Assembly (NCBI RefSeq): GCF_000262465.1
Contig: NZ_CM001489.1
Coordinates: forward strand, 113,404-177,403
DNA length: 64,000 bases
Source of the DNA: Frankia sp. QA3
GTDB lineage: Bacteria; Actinomycetota; Actinomycetes; Frankiales; Frankiaceae
Direction of reading: 5' to 3'
Shown: positions 21,297-31,023 of the stretch, piece after piece
How the letters are laid out: the number at the start of each line of letters is the position of its first letter
Position numbering within the stretch: position 1 is the stretch's first letter
Notes under the pieces: generated by a model
Database searches by the model: none
What the model was told of the DNA's origin: nothing
What the model saw: only the letters and a program-made list of their open reading frames with translations
Translations under genes and position numbers: made by a program

Positions 21297-21326
21297 CCGC
21301 TTCGGCGAAGCCCGCTTCGGCGAAGC
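21297..21326. repeat. 15 bp tandem repeat containing TTCGGCGAA palindromes
   Basis: Two exact copies of CCGCTTCGGCGAAGC (21297, 21312) and a partial third. Each unit holds the 11-base inverted repeat CTTCGGCGAAG. It lies in the 278 bp upstream region of the PPOX gene and could affect its expression. Confidence 0.7.
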
Positions 21327-21521
21327 CCGCTTCGACGGTAGGTCGGTGCGCATCGAGGGATCAGGGCCGATCGTCGTCCGCCCACCGGGCCCTCCGGCAC
21401 GGGTGGGCCCGTCCGGTCGGTGCCGGCTCGGTTCGACCCGGGTGCCCGGTGCCGACACCGCAGTCCTACCCGGACATCCGGTCTATGCGCACGTTGTTGG
21501 GCGGGGACTCGGGCGCCGCCG

Positions 21522-22838
21522 TCAGCAGGTCCGCAGCAGCCGGTCCAGCACGCGGGTGCCGAACTCGAGGGCCGTGACGGGGACCCGTTCGTCGACCCCG
21601 TGGAACAGGGCGCTGAAGTCCAGCTCCGGCGGCAGGCGCAGCGGCGTGAACCCGAAGTGGCGGATCCCCAACCGCTGGAACGACTTCGCGTCCGTCCCGG
21701 CTGCCAGCAGGTACGGCAGGACGCGCGCGCCGGGGTCCTCGGCCTCGACCGCCGCGGCGATCGACTCGACCAGGGCACCGTCGAAGCTCGTCCGGACCGG
21801 CGGCAGGGTGTCCCACTCGGCCCGCACCCGCCGGCCGAGCACCTCGACCAGCTCCCGGCCGAACGCCTCCTCCCGCCCGGGCAGGAACCGGCCGTCGACG
21901 GTGGCGCGGGCCGTGGCGGGCACGACGTTCGACCGGTAGCCGGCGTCGAACAGGGTCACGTTCGCCGTGTCCCGCAGCGCCGCCCCGACCAGGCGCGCCA
22001 GCGGGCCGAGGCGGTCGACGGCGGCCTGTGGATCGGCCTCGTCGAACGGGACCCCGGTGATGTCCGCGATCCCGGTGAGCAACGCCCGGACCGGATCGGT
22101 GAGCACCAGCGGGAAGCGATGGGCGTCGAGGCGGGCGACGGCCGCCGCCAGCGTGGCGATCGCGTTGTCGTCGTGCAGCATCGAGCCGTGCCCGGCGCGG
22201 CCGTGGGCCGTCAGCCGCAGCCACATGCTGCCCTTCTCCGCCGTCTGGACCAGGTAGGCGCGAACGTCCTCGCCGAGGGTGACGGAGAAGCCGCCGACCT
22301 CGCCGATCGCCTCGGTCGCACCCTCGAACAGGTCGGGGCGGTTGTCCACCAGCCAGCGTGCCCCATACCACCCGCCGGCCTCCTCGTCGGCGACGAACGC
22401 GAAGATCAGGTCCCGCGGCGGGGTGACCCCCTCCCGGCGCAGGCGGCGGGCCACCGCCAGCGTCACCGCGACCGCGCCCTTCATGTCGACGGCGCCGCGC
22501 CCCCACACGTAGCCGTCGCGCACCTCGCCGGAGAACGGGTGGACCGTCCAGTCGGCCGCGTCCGCCGGGACGACGTCGAGGTGACCGTGCAGGAGCAGGG
22601 CGCCCCGCGACGGGTCGGCGCCGGCCAGCCGGGCGACGACGTTGCCGCGCCCGGGTGCCCCGGACTCCACGTAGGTGACGTCGTAGCCGATGTCGGCCAG
22701 CCGGCCGGCCACGTACTCCGCCGCGGGCCGCTCGGCGCCGGGGGCGTGCGGATCACCGTAATTGCTGGTGTCCAGCGCGATGAGGTCGCTGGCCATCGCC
22801 ACCGCCTCGCGGGCCGCGACCTGCTGGCCTGTCGGCAC
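21522..22838 (-). CDS. M20-family metallopeptidase (ArgE/DapE/CPG2 type)
   Basis: A 438-residue dinuclear zinc hydrolase. The first metal ligand lies in LLLHGHLDVVP (near 82), the bridging aspartate in YVWGRGAVDMKGAVA (near 115), and the catalytic glutamate pair in FAFVADEEAGG. A dimerisation domain follows (AEKGSMWLRLTAHGRAGHGSM), and the C-terminal ligand histidine is in FGFTPL/LFHGVDERV. It hydrolyses amide bonds of N-acylated amino acids or dipeptides in the cytosol. GTG 22838 lies 3 bases after the stop of the GNAT gene. It is the last gene of a three-gene operon on the minus strand; the exact substrate is unknown. Confidence 0.88.
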   Translation of the reverse strand: MPTGQQVAAREAVAMASDLIALDTSNYGDPHAPGAERPAAEYVAGRLADIGYDVTYVESGAPGRGNVVARLAGADPSRGALLLHGHLDVVPADAADWTVHPFSGEVRDGYVWGRGAVDMKGAVAVTLAVARRLRREGVTPPRDLIFAFVADEEAGGWYGARWLVDNRPDLFEGATEAIGEVGGFSVTLGEDVRAYLVQTAEKGSMWLRLTAHGRAGHGSMLHDDNAIATLAAAVARLDAHRFPLVLTDPVRALLTGIADITGVPFDEADPQAAVDRLGPLARLVGAALRDTANVTLFDAGYRSNVVPATARATVDGRFLPGREEAFGRELVEVLGRRVRAEWDTLPPVRTSFDGALVESIAAAVEAEDPGARVLPYLLAAGTDAKSFQRLGIRHFGFTPLRLPPELDFSALFHGVDERVPVTALEFGTRVLDRLLRTC

Positions 22839-22841
22839 CGC

Positions 22842-23588
22842 TCATACCGCCGGTTCGTCCGCGCCCGGCCGCGCGGCGAGCGGCCCGCCGGCCTGGGCGG
22901 GCACGGCACCCGGGATCCGGGCGGCGCGGAAGGTCACCGTGCGCCGCAGCCGGAAGCCGAGGGTCTCGTAGAGGCGGATCGCGTTCGTGTTCGTCGCGGT
23001 GGCGTGCAGGAACGGGGTCTCGCCGCGCGCGCGGATCCCGGCGGCCACCGCCCGCACGAGCCGGGACGCCAGCCCCGACCCCTGATGGTCCGGGTCGGTG
23101 CAGACGGCGCTGATCTCGGTCCAGCCCGGGGGGTGCAGCCGCTCCCCGGCCATGGCGACCAGCGCCCCGCCGCGGCGGATGCCGAGGTAGGTGCCGAGCG
23201 CGATGGTGCGGGGCAGGAACGGGCCGGGGCGCGTGCGGGTCACCAGGTCGAGCATCTCCGGGACGTCCGCCGGGCCGAGGGGGACGGCGTCGTCGTCGCC
23301 GGCCGCGTCGATCCCGACGTCGATCATCTGGACCCCGGTGCCGAAGCCGATCTCCTCCCAGCCGGGCGGCACGCCCGCGTCGACGCCGGTGAACGGCACC
23401 AGGGCGCCCGGACCGAGCAGCGCCGCCGCGTCGGCCCAGGTGTTCTCGTCCGGCTCGTCGGGCAGGGCGACGAACGGGCACACGTCCGCCGGGTAGCGCA
23501 ACACGTCCCCGCGCCGCTCGGCGAGGTGCGCGTGCGGGCCGAGCAGGGCCGAGCGGGCGGGGTTGTCCAGCACGTGCCGCACTGTCAC
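22842..23588 (-). CDS. GNAT-family N-acetyltransferase
   Basis: A 248-residue protein whose C-terminal half (about 100-225) is a GNAT fold of the FR47 kind: WTEISAVCTDPDHQGSGLA with the acetyl-CoA loop DxxHQGSGLASRLV, then FLHATATNTNAIRLYETLGF. The N-terminal half is poorly conserved and may recognise the substrate. GTG 23588 overlaps the stop of the upstream oxidoreductase (GTGA), implying coupled translation, and the M20 peptidase starts 3 bases after its end. An acetyltransferase next to an amidohydrolase suggests a matched acetylation/deacetylation step, which is an inference. Confidence 0.85.
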   Translation of the reverse strand: MTVRHVLDNPARSALLGPHAHLAERRGDVLRYPADVCPFVALPDEPDENTWADAAALLGPGALVPFTGVDAGVPPGWEEIGFGTGVQMIDVGIDAAGDDDAVPLGPADVPEMLDLVTRTRPGPFLPRTIALGTYLGIRRGGALVAMAGERLHPPGWTEISAVCTDPDHQGSGLASRLVRAVAAGIRARGETPFLHATATNTNAIRLYETLGFRLRRTVTFRAARIPGAVPAQAGGPLAARPGADEPAV

Positions 23589-24532
23589 GCGGCGACCTCG
23601 ATCACGATCTTGCCGCGGGCGTGACCGGTCTCCACCTCGCGCAGGGCCGCGCCCGCCCGATCCAGCGGGTAGACGTCGCTGATGTGGGGGTCCAGCACCC
23701 CGGCCGCGACGAGACCGGCGACGGCGTCGAGCACGTCCGCGTTGCGGGCCCGCTGCACGGCCACCCCGCCGAGGCGGGTGACCGTCTCCGTGTCCGCGGC
23801 CGTGATCAGTCGCGGTGCCGCGTCGGCGGCGACGTCCCCGCCCGCCGGGGCGAGCACCCCGGCGATCTCCTCGAGCGCCGCGCCGCCGACGAGATCGTAG
23901 ACCGCGTCTACGCCCTGCGGCGCGACCGCGCGGACCCGTTCGACGACACCGGGGCCCGGCTCGACCCAGGCGACCCCCAGCGACTCGACGAGGTCCTTCT
24001 TCCCGGCGCTGGCCGTGCCGACGACGGTGAGCCCGGCATGGCGGGCGATCTGCGCGGCGGCCACGCCCACCCCGCCACCGACCCCGGTGATCAGCAGGGT
24101 CGCGCCCGCCGGCAGGGCGAGCTGGTGCACGCCGTCGTAGGCGGTCGCCGCCGCGACCGGCAGGGCGGCCGCGTCGCGGAAGCTCACCGCGGCCGGCTTG
24201 TGCGTCGCCAGCGCGACCGCGAGCAGGGCGTACTCGGCGTAGGCGCCGCCGACCGTGCCCCCGAGGACCTCGTCGCCCACCGCGAAGCCCGTCACCTCCG
24301 GGCCCACCCCGGTCACCACGCCCGCCGCCTCCACTCCCAGCACGACGGGGAACACCGGGGCGGGCAGGCCGGGCAGCGTCAGCCCGTCGCGCAGTTTCCA
24401 GTCCACGGGGTTGACGCCCGCCGCGCGCACCGCGATCGCGAGCTGACCCGGGCCGGGCTCGGGCGTCGGCAGGTCGATGAACGCCTCCACCTCGGGGCCG
24501 CCGTGCGCGGTATAGACGTATGCCTTCGGCAC
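23585..24532 (-). CDS. NADP-dependent zinc-type oxidoreductase / quinone oxidoreductase
   Basis: A 315-residue medium-chain dehydrogenase without zinc ligands, of the QOR group. GTG 24532 (VPKAYVYTAHGGPE) sits behind AAGGGAAGGA and is preferred over the longer frame from 24583. The GroES-like half carries AAGVNPVDWKLRDG and PVVLGVEAAGVV; the Rossmann half has LLITGVGGGVGVAAAQIARHAG for NADPH. The family reduces quinones or enones. First gene of the operon with GNAT and M20 peptidase. Confidence 0.9.
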   Translation of the reverse strand: MPKAYVYTAHGGPEVEAFIDLPTPEPGPGQLAIAVRAAGVNPVDWKLRDGLTLPGLPAPVFPVVLGVEAAGVVTGVGPEVTGFAVGDEVLGGTVGGAYAEYALLAVALATHKPAAVSFRDAAALPVAAATAYDGVHQLALPAGATLLITGVGGGVGVAAAQIARHAGLTVVGTASAGKKDLVESLGVAWVEPGPGVVERVRAVAPQGVDAVYDLVGGAALEEIAGVLAPAGGDVAADAAPRLITAADTETVTRLGGVAVQRARNADVLDAVAGLVAAGVLDPHISDVYPLDRAGAALREVETGHARGKIVIEVAA

Positions 24533-24779
24533 CGCAATCCTTCCCTTCGTCTCTTCGCTGGCGTGGCCTCGCGCCACGGACATTGTCGATCACATGCTCG
24601 CCGCGGCGGCGCCGGGCCGGTATCGCGGGGTGTCACCGGCTCCGGCAGCCCGTTTCAACAACGGCCGCCGCCGCCACCTTCCGCACCGCCGGTCGGCCCC
24701 CGGACGCGTCACCGTCCCGCCCGGTCCCGCCCGGTCCCGCCCGTTTTCGTCCGGTGTCACCCGGTCTGCCAAGGCCGGG

Positions 24780-26024
24780 TCAGCCGTGGCGGCGGGCCCA
24801 CTCCGCGGCCAGCAGCTCGTAGGAACGCACCCGGTCGGCATGCCGGTGGGTGATCGTGGTGACGGCCAGCTCGTCCGCGCCGGTCGCCGCCGCGAGCTGT
24901 TCGAGCCGGTCGGCGACCGTCGACGGGGAGCCGACGAGCTGGGTGGCCACCCGGTCGGCGACCTGTTCCCGGTCGGCGTCGCTCCACGTGTGCGCGGCCG
25001 CCTCCTGCGGGGACGGGAACGGGATCGCCCCCGCGCCGCTGCGGATGCTGCGCACCCACAGCCCGTAGCCCGAGGCCAGCCGGGCCGCGCTCGCGTCGTC
25101 CTCGCCGACGACGACGTCGGCGGAGACCGAGACATAAGGGGCGGCGAGATCCGTCGACGGCTCGAACGCCGCCCGGTACGCCTCGACCGCGTCGAGCACC
25201 GTGCTGGGGCTGTGATGGTAGGAGGCGGCGAAGCGCAGCCCCCGCGAACCCGCCACGGAGGCGCTCGACCCCCCGGACGCCCCGAGGATCCACACCTCCA
25301 CCGCCGCGCCGGCCCCGGGCCAGGCGCGGGCCGTCTGGCCGTCCGCGGCGTGGTAGGTGTCGCGCAGCAGGGCGAGGACGTCGTCGATCTGGTCGGCGTA
25401 CTCCGGGGTGTAGGCGCCCGGCTGCTGCAGCAGCGACAGGGTCAGCCCCAGCCGGGGCGAGCCGAGCAGCGTGCTGAAGTCGAAGCGGCGGGGGATCAGC
25501 AGGCCGTTCGCGGCCCGCTGGTCGGTGCTGTGGTCGGCACCGCCGAGGCTGGCCTGGTAGGCGGCCGCCGCAGCCGAGACGAGCGCCGGGGCGGACGTGG
25601 CTGCCCCGGGTGCGGATCCGCCGTTCGCGGAGGCGCCGTTCGCGGAGGCGCCGTTCGGGGAGGCGCCGTTCGTCGGTGCCGGCCGGCCGGGTGAGCGACC
25701 GATGCCGAGGTCCAGGCGGCCGGGGTGCAGCGCGTCGATCAGGCCGAACTCCTCGACGACGGACAGCGGGGTGCGATGCCCGCTCTGCACGCCGGCCGAT
25801 CCGAGCCGAATCGTCGACGTCGCCCCGGCCACCAACGCGATCGCCACCGCGGGGGACACGCCGAGCAGGCCGGGGTTGAGGTGATGCTCGGCGAACCAGT
25901 ACCGCCGGTACCCGAACTCCTCCGCCCGCCGTGCCAGGTCGACGGTGTTGCGCAGCGCGTCGTGCGGGGTGTCACCGGCACTGACCGGCACGAGGTCGAG
26001 GACGGCCAACGGGATGTCTGTCAT
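24780..26024 (-). CDS. LLM-class (luciferase-like) flavin oxidoreductase
   Basis: A 414-residue TIM-barrel protein of the bacterial luciferase superfamily, MsnO8/YhbW-like branch. ATG 26024 follows GAAAGG. Typical segments are YRRYWFAEHHLNPGLLGVSPAV, divided as YWFAEHH and GVSPAVAIALVA, then LGSAGVQSGHRTPLSVVEEFG and LDLGIGRSPGR. Residues about 116-135 are a low-complexity insertion of NGASA repeats encoded by a 15 bp tandem repeat, placed in the loop after the fourth strand where it need not disturb the barrel. It should use reduced FMN or F420; the substrate is unknown. Confidence 0.86.
   Translation of the reverse strand: MTDIPLAVLDLVPVSAGDTPHDALRNTVDLARRAEEFGYRRYWFAEHHLNPGLLGVSPAVAIALVAGATSTIRLGSAGVQSGHRTPLSVVEEFGLIDALHPGRLDLGIGRSPGRPAPTNGASPNGASANGASANGGSAPGAATSAPALVSAAAAAYQASLGGADHSTDQRAANGLLIPRRFDFSTLLGSPRLGLTLSLLQQPGAYTPEYADQIDDVLALLRDTYHAADGQTARAWPGAGAAVEVWILGASGGSSASVAGSRGLRFAASYHHSPSTVLDAVEAYRAAFEPSTDLAAPYVSVSADVVVGEDDASAARLASGYGLWVRSIRSGAGAIPFPSPQEAAAHTWSDADREQVADRVATQLVGSPSTVADRLEQLAAATGADELAVTTITHRHADRVRSYELLAAEWARRHG
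25621..25680. repeat. 15 bp coding tandem repeat, four units
   Basis: Units of CCGTTCGCGGAGGCG at 25621, 25636 and 25651 and a decayed one at 25666. On the minus strand they encode the NGASP/NGASA repeats inside the luciferase-like enzyme. Confidence 0.8.
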
Positions 26025-26152
26025 GTCCGGCCTTTCGGGCGAGGCGGGTGGGGCTGGGTGACGCGGTCGGGGGCGGTACGGGGTCGGTCGGCCGGGCTGG
26101 GCTGGGCGGTCGATGCCGGCGGGGGAGAGGATTGCCGATACGGCCGGACTCT

Positions 26153-26200
26153 GTCGATCTGTGGCTGGGTCGACCTGTGGATGGGTCGATCTGTGGATGG
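26153..26200. repeat. 16 bp tandem repeat, three copies
   Basis: GTCGATCTGTGGATGG at 26153, 26169 and 26185 with one substitution in each of the first two copies. Confidence 0.8.
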
Positions 26201-26840
26201 GCGCAGCGGCTCGTCGGACGACGCGCGGGTGTGGACCGGCGCCAACCCCCAGCGCCCCTCGGTGGTTCCGCCGACGACATCGGCCGCCGGTCCGGCCTCC
26301 GGGCCGCTCCTGCGGCTGGCCCGGACGGTCCACACCGATCCATCCGGCGGCCGCCGCCGCGCTGCTGCGGGCCCGACGCGGCGGGCGAGCGGGGCGGTGA
26401 CGGGTGGCCCTGGCCGGGACGGGTCAGGGGACCGGACGGGTGGTGCTGGGGGGCTGGGACGGCGCGCAAGGGCCGCGACGCGGCGCGAGCGGAACCGCGG
26501 AAAGCGGCGCCCGACCGGTCAGGGAGCGGGACAGAGGCTGCTCGACGAACGGCGCAGATCGATCACGAGCCGCCGGGTGAGCCGCCGCCGGGTGGACCGG
26601 CTGCGCGGCAGGCCGCACCGTTCGTCCGCGAAAGGCCGATCGGGCGCCGGCGACATCGCACCACTCCCTCGACTCGGGCTTGCGCTCGATCCGGGCCGCG
26701 AGCCGGCCCGCGCGTGGGCCGCTGGGGGACGCGGCCAGGCCGTGGCGCAGGCCCGCCGGGGCGGCGAGCGGCCGGGCCGGCCGAGATCGGGAACAGCGGT
26801 CCGGCGAACCGGTCCGCCGGCCCGGTTCAGCGGGCTGACC

Positions 26841-26878
26841 AGGCCTAACCTAATCTCGAAAGTCGACTATGTCCATAG
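26841..26878 (+). promoter_or_regulatory. Degenerate iron half-box and adjacent palindrome
   Basis: AGGCCTAACCTAA (26841-26853) resembles the right half of an IdeR/DmdR box with one extra base. CTATG-tc-CATAG (26867-26878) is a perfect 12-base palindrome just after it. Roles unproven. Confidence 0.3.
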
Positions 26879-26979
26879 GTCCACTGGAGTTCGCCACCCG
26901 GTGGGACCGGTCGGAGAGCCGCCCGGCGACGGCGGTGGGCGCCGCCGTCCCGAAGGGGGGTGACGTGCCGACGGATAAA

Positions 26980-26998
26980 ACTTAGGCTTACCTAAATC
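26980..26998 (+). promoter_or_regulatory. IdeR/DmdR-type iron box
   Basis: ACTTAGGCTTACCTAAATC matches the actinobacterial iron-box consensus TTAGGTTAGGCTAACCTAA closely, with TTAGG and CCTAA as inverted halves. It lies 72 bases before the start of a siderophore-interacting protein gene, where Fe(II)-bound IdeR/DmdR would repress transcription. Confidence 0.8.
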
Positions 26999-27069
26999 GG
27001 GTGACCTCGTCGGGTCGCCGCCGCGACGGACCGCCGCCGTCCGTCACGAGAACGTGCCGGAGGACGATG

Positions 27070-27960
27070 ATGTCGCTGCACGAGGCGATCCGGGCCGTGG
27101 CCACCGACCGCGCGCAGCGCCCGATCCGCTGCGAGCTCCAGGTCGATGCAGTCACCGAGATCTCCCCGTCCTTCCGGCGCATCACGCTGCGCGGCGCCGG
27201 GCTCGCCGCCTACACCGACCCACTGCCCGCGGACGCGTTCCGCCTGTTCCCATCGGTCCCGGCGGCGCGGGACGGGGCGGCGCGGGACGGGGCGGCGACG
27301 GCGGGGGCGCCGGGCGCGGGCGTGGCGCCGTCACGGGCGTTCACCGTGCGGACCTTCGACCCCGCCGCCGAGCGGCTCGCGTTCGACGCCTTCGCCCACG
27401 GCGCCGGTCTGGTGGACCGCTGGCTGCGGGGGCTCGGCCCCGGCACCGGCGTCGGCATCACCGGGATGCGCGTCGAGTTCGTCCTCGCGCCGGTCGCCGC
27501 GGCGGCGGCGGCCACCGATCCGCTGCTGCTGGTCGCCGACGGCAGCGGGCTGCCGGCCGCGGCCGCGATCCTCGCCGCCCTGCCCGCGGGTCGCCCGGCG
27601 CTCGCGGTGCTCGGCGGGGTGGCCACGGCGGACCGGGTACTGGTCCCGGCCCGGCCCGGGCACCGGATCCGCTGGGTGCGCAGGCACGCGCTGCCCGAGG
27701 CCGTGCGGACGCTGCCCCGGCTCGGCGGGGCGGCCGTCGCGTGGGTCGCCGCCGAGGCGGCCCAGGTCCGCATCATCCGCCGTCACCTGGTCGAGCTGCA
27801 CGGGGTGCCGCGCTCGCAGGTCCGCACCAGCGCCTACTGGAAGGCCGGATTCACGATGGACGACCTGGACGCGGCGGCGGTGCCACGACAGGCCGAGGCG
27901 GTTGCCGAGGGCTGGGACGAGCGGGATCCGGAGGGCCTGGCGGAGATCGTCATCGGGTGA
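27070..27960 (+). CDS. Siderophore-interacting protein (FAD/NADPH ferric-siderophore reductase)
   Basis: A 296-residue cytosolic flavoprotein that would release iron from imported ferric siderophores by reduction. The FAD-binding barrel covers about 15-140 (EISPSFRRITLRGAGL, SRAFTVRTFDP with the RxFT flavin motif) and the SIP C-terminal domain about 150-275, with LLLVADGSGLPAAAAIL and the signature SAYWKAGF. Two ATGs are adjacent; the second (27070) has better spacing to GGAGG at 27059. Some Ala/Gly-rich expansion sits at about 75-90. The strong iron box upstream explains regulation. No siderophore synthesis or uptake gene adjoins it. Confidence 0.92.
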   Translation: MSLHEAIRAVATDRAQRPIRCELQVDAVTEISPSFRRITLRGAGLAAYTDPLPADAFRLFPSVPAARDGAARDGAATAGAPGAGVAPSRAFTVRTFDPAAERLAFDAFAHGAGLVDRWLRGLGPGTGVGITGMRVEFVLAPVAAAAAATDPLLLVADGSGLPAAAAILAALPAGRPALAVLGGVATADRVLVPARPGHRIRWVRRHALPEAVRTLPRLGGAAVAWVAAEAAQVRIIRRHLVELHGVPRSQVRTSAYWKAGFTMDDLDAAAVPRQAEAVAEGWDERDPEGLAEIVIG

Positions 27961-28068
27961 CGGGCGCCCCGACGTGCGTCGCACATGTGATGTTCCTCCC
28001 CGGTGGCGCGATCCGCCCGGGGGGATGGAAAGATCCGATCAGGCGGGCGGTAGAGGGGGCGGGCAGTC

Positions 28069-28905
28069 GTGCAGGCAGACGCCGGGACGAGCGGACGCAC
28101 ACGTTCGGGCGACCTGCGGGAGGACATCCCGCATTCGGCCCGGATGTACGACTACTACCTCGGCGGCAAGGACAACTACGCGGCGGACCGGGAGGCGGCC
28201 GAGCAGGCGCTGGCGGTCTTCCCCCACCTGCGCACCTACGCCCGGCAGAACCGGGCCTTCCTGCACCGGGCCGTGCGGTACCTGGCGGCCGAGGCCGGGG
28301 TGCGGCAGTTCGTCGACGTGGGCACGGGCATCCCGACCTCGCCGAACCTGCACGAGATCGCCCAGCAGGTCGCCCCCGACGCGCGGGTCGTCTACGTCGA
28401 CAACGACCCGATCGTGCTCGTCCACGCGCGGGCCCTGCTGACCAGCACGCCGCAGGGCCGGACCGCCTACGTCGACGCGGACCTGCGCCGCCCCGACGAG
28501 ATGATCGCCGCGCCGGAGTTCGCCGGCACCCTCGACCCGGCGCGGCCGATCGCGCTGTCGCTCATCGCAATCCTGCACTTCTTCCCCGATTCCGACCGGC
28601 CCGCGGACATCGTCGCCCAGCTGTGCGAGCGACTGCCCGCCGGCAGCTTCCTCGTCGTCAGCCACGGCACGGCCGAGCTCGCGCCGCAAGCCGCGGCCCG
28701 CGTCGTCGAGGTCTACAACAGCCGCGGCATCCCGTTCCAGACCCGCGACCGCGCCGAGCTCGCCGCCCTGCTGCCCGCCGGGATGGAGCTGGTCGAGCCC
28801 GGCATCGAGGTGTTGCACCGCTGGCGCCCCGAGCCCGGCAGCGATCCCGACCAGTTCTCCGACGCCGACATCAGCGCCTACGGCCTGATCGCCCGCAAGT
28901 CGTAG
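28069..28905 (+). CDS. SAM-dependent methyltransferase, DUF574 family
   Basis: A 278-residue protein of the S-adenosylmethionine methyltransferase family Methyltransf_19 (DUF574), abundant in Streptomyces and Frankia. It shows the family hallmark SARMYDYYLGGKDNY near residue 23, the SAM motif VRQFVDVGTGIPTSPNLHE near 82, and VVYVDNDPIVLVHARALL. GTG 28069 follows GAGGGGG. A paralogue is at 41963-42916. Substrates of this family are largely unknown. It stands between the siderophore gene and MscL without a clear functional link. Confidence 0.9.
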   Translation: MQADAGTSGRTRSGDLREDIPHSARMYDYYLGGKDNYAADREAAEQALAVFPHLRTYARQNRAFLHRAVRYLAAEAGVRQFVDVGTGIPTSPNLHEIAQQVAPDARVVYVDNDPIVLVHARALLTSTPQGRTAYVDADLRRPDEMIAAPEFAGTLDPARPIALSLIAILHFFPDSDRPADIVAQLCERLPAGSFLVVSHGTAELAPQAAARVVEVYNSRGIPFQTRDRAELAALLPAGMELVEPGIEVLHRWRPEPGSDPDQFSDADISAYGLIARKS

Positions 28906-28927
28906 CCCCTGCGGCGCCGCGGCGGCG

Positions 28928-29452
28928 TCAGCGTTGGGTCTCCTCGGCGGTGCCGACCGCGGCGGCCTGCGTCGTCTGGTCGGGCAGCCGCCGGGGATCG
29001 CCGGCGAGCAGGTCGCGAATCTCGGTGAGCAGCCTCGTCTCGTCGCTGATCGCCGGCTCCGCCTCGGGCTTGGGATGGCCGCGCCGACGCAGCTCGTTCG
29101 CCTTCGCCAACGGCATGACGACCACGAAGTAGACGGTCGCGGCGACGAACAGGAACGTCACCACGCTGTTGAGGAACAGGCCGTAGCGGAACACGCTGTG
29201 GTTGATCGTGAACTTCAGGTCGGCGAAGTCCGGCTTGCCGCCCACCGCGGCGACCAGCGGCGTCAGCAGGTTGTCCACCAGCGCCTTGACGACCGCGGTG
29301 AACGCCGTACCGATGATCACAGCCACGGCCAGGTCGACGATGTTCCCGCGCATGAGGAACTGCCTGAAGCCCCCGAGACCCGGGCGGATCAGCCGCACGG
29401 ACGGCTCGACCACCGCCCGACCCCCACCGATGACCTTCCTGAAGCCGAACAC
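28928..29452 (-). CDS. mscL: Large-conductance mechanosensitive channel
   Basis: A 174-residue membrane channel that opens on hypo-osmotic stress to release solutes. The first membrane helix with the pore constriction is FLMRGNIVDLAVAVIIGTAF and the second is YGLFLNSVVTFLFVAATVYFV, split here by position about 48-70 and 100-125. The cytoplasmic helix with LLTEIRDLL follows. GTG 29452 has GAGGAG five bases upstream and gives an N-terminal extension of about 30 residues relative to E. coli MscL; an open frame continues to 29491. Confidence 0.9.
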   Translation of the reverse strand: MFGFRKVIGGGRAVVEPSVRLIRPGLGGFRQFLMRGNIVDLAVAVIIGTAFTAVVKALVDNLLTPLVAAVGGKPDFADLKFTINHSVFRYGLFLNSVVTFLFVAATVYFVVVMPLAKANELRRRGHPKPEAEPAISDETRLLTEIRDLLAGDPRRLPDQTTQAAAVGTAEETQR

Positions 29453-29489
29453 GCCATCTCCTCGCCAGCTGAGCACGGACCCGTCGGGC

Positions 29490-29520
29490 ATGCCGCCCGC
29501 GGCGGGCGGGCGGGCGGCAT
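29490..29520 (-). terminator. Hairpin terminator downstream of metY
   Basis: ATGCCGCCCG (29490-29499) pairs exactly with CGGGCGGCAT (29511-29520) around an 11-base G-rich loop. It lies 118 bases after the minus-strand metY stop and upstream of mscL. Confidence 0.5.
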
Positions 29521-29637
29521 CGGCATGAGATCGCCCGGCCCGCCCGACGTCAGTCCGTTATCGCCCGGCGAAGGCGGATTCAATCCCGCGGTCGGCCGGG
29601 GACCGCCACCGCCGGGGAACCCCGAGGAGCCGGCGGG

Positions 29638-31005
<1,368 letters not shown>

Positions 31006-31023
31006 TCAGGCCGCCGGCCGGGA

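Larger units (their letters stand above)
26025..27069. other. 1 kb intergenic region before the siderophore gene
   Basis: No convincing gene. It carries a 16 bp tandem repeat (26153-26200), and in its last 230 bases several AT-rich regulatory elements including an iron box. Long frames here are Arg/Gly-rich and lack domains. Confidence 0.6.

Noticed and set aside
21420..24853. Long plus-strand frames across the M20, GNAT and oxidoreductase genes
   Set aside because: Antisense shadows; all recognisable motifs are on the minus strand.
25725..26963. 412-codon plus-strand frame in the region before the siderophore gene
   Set aside because: Starts inside the luciferase-like gene, no conserved domain, repeat-derived composition; the region carries regulatory elements instead.
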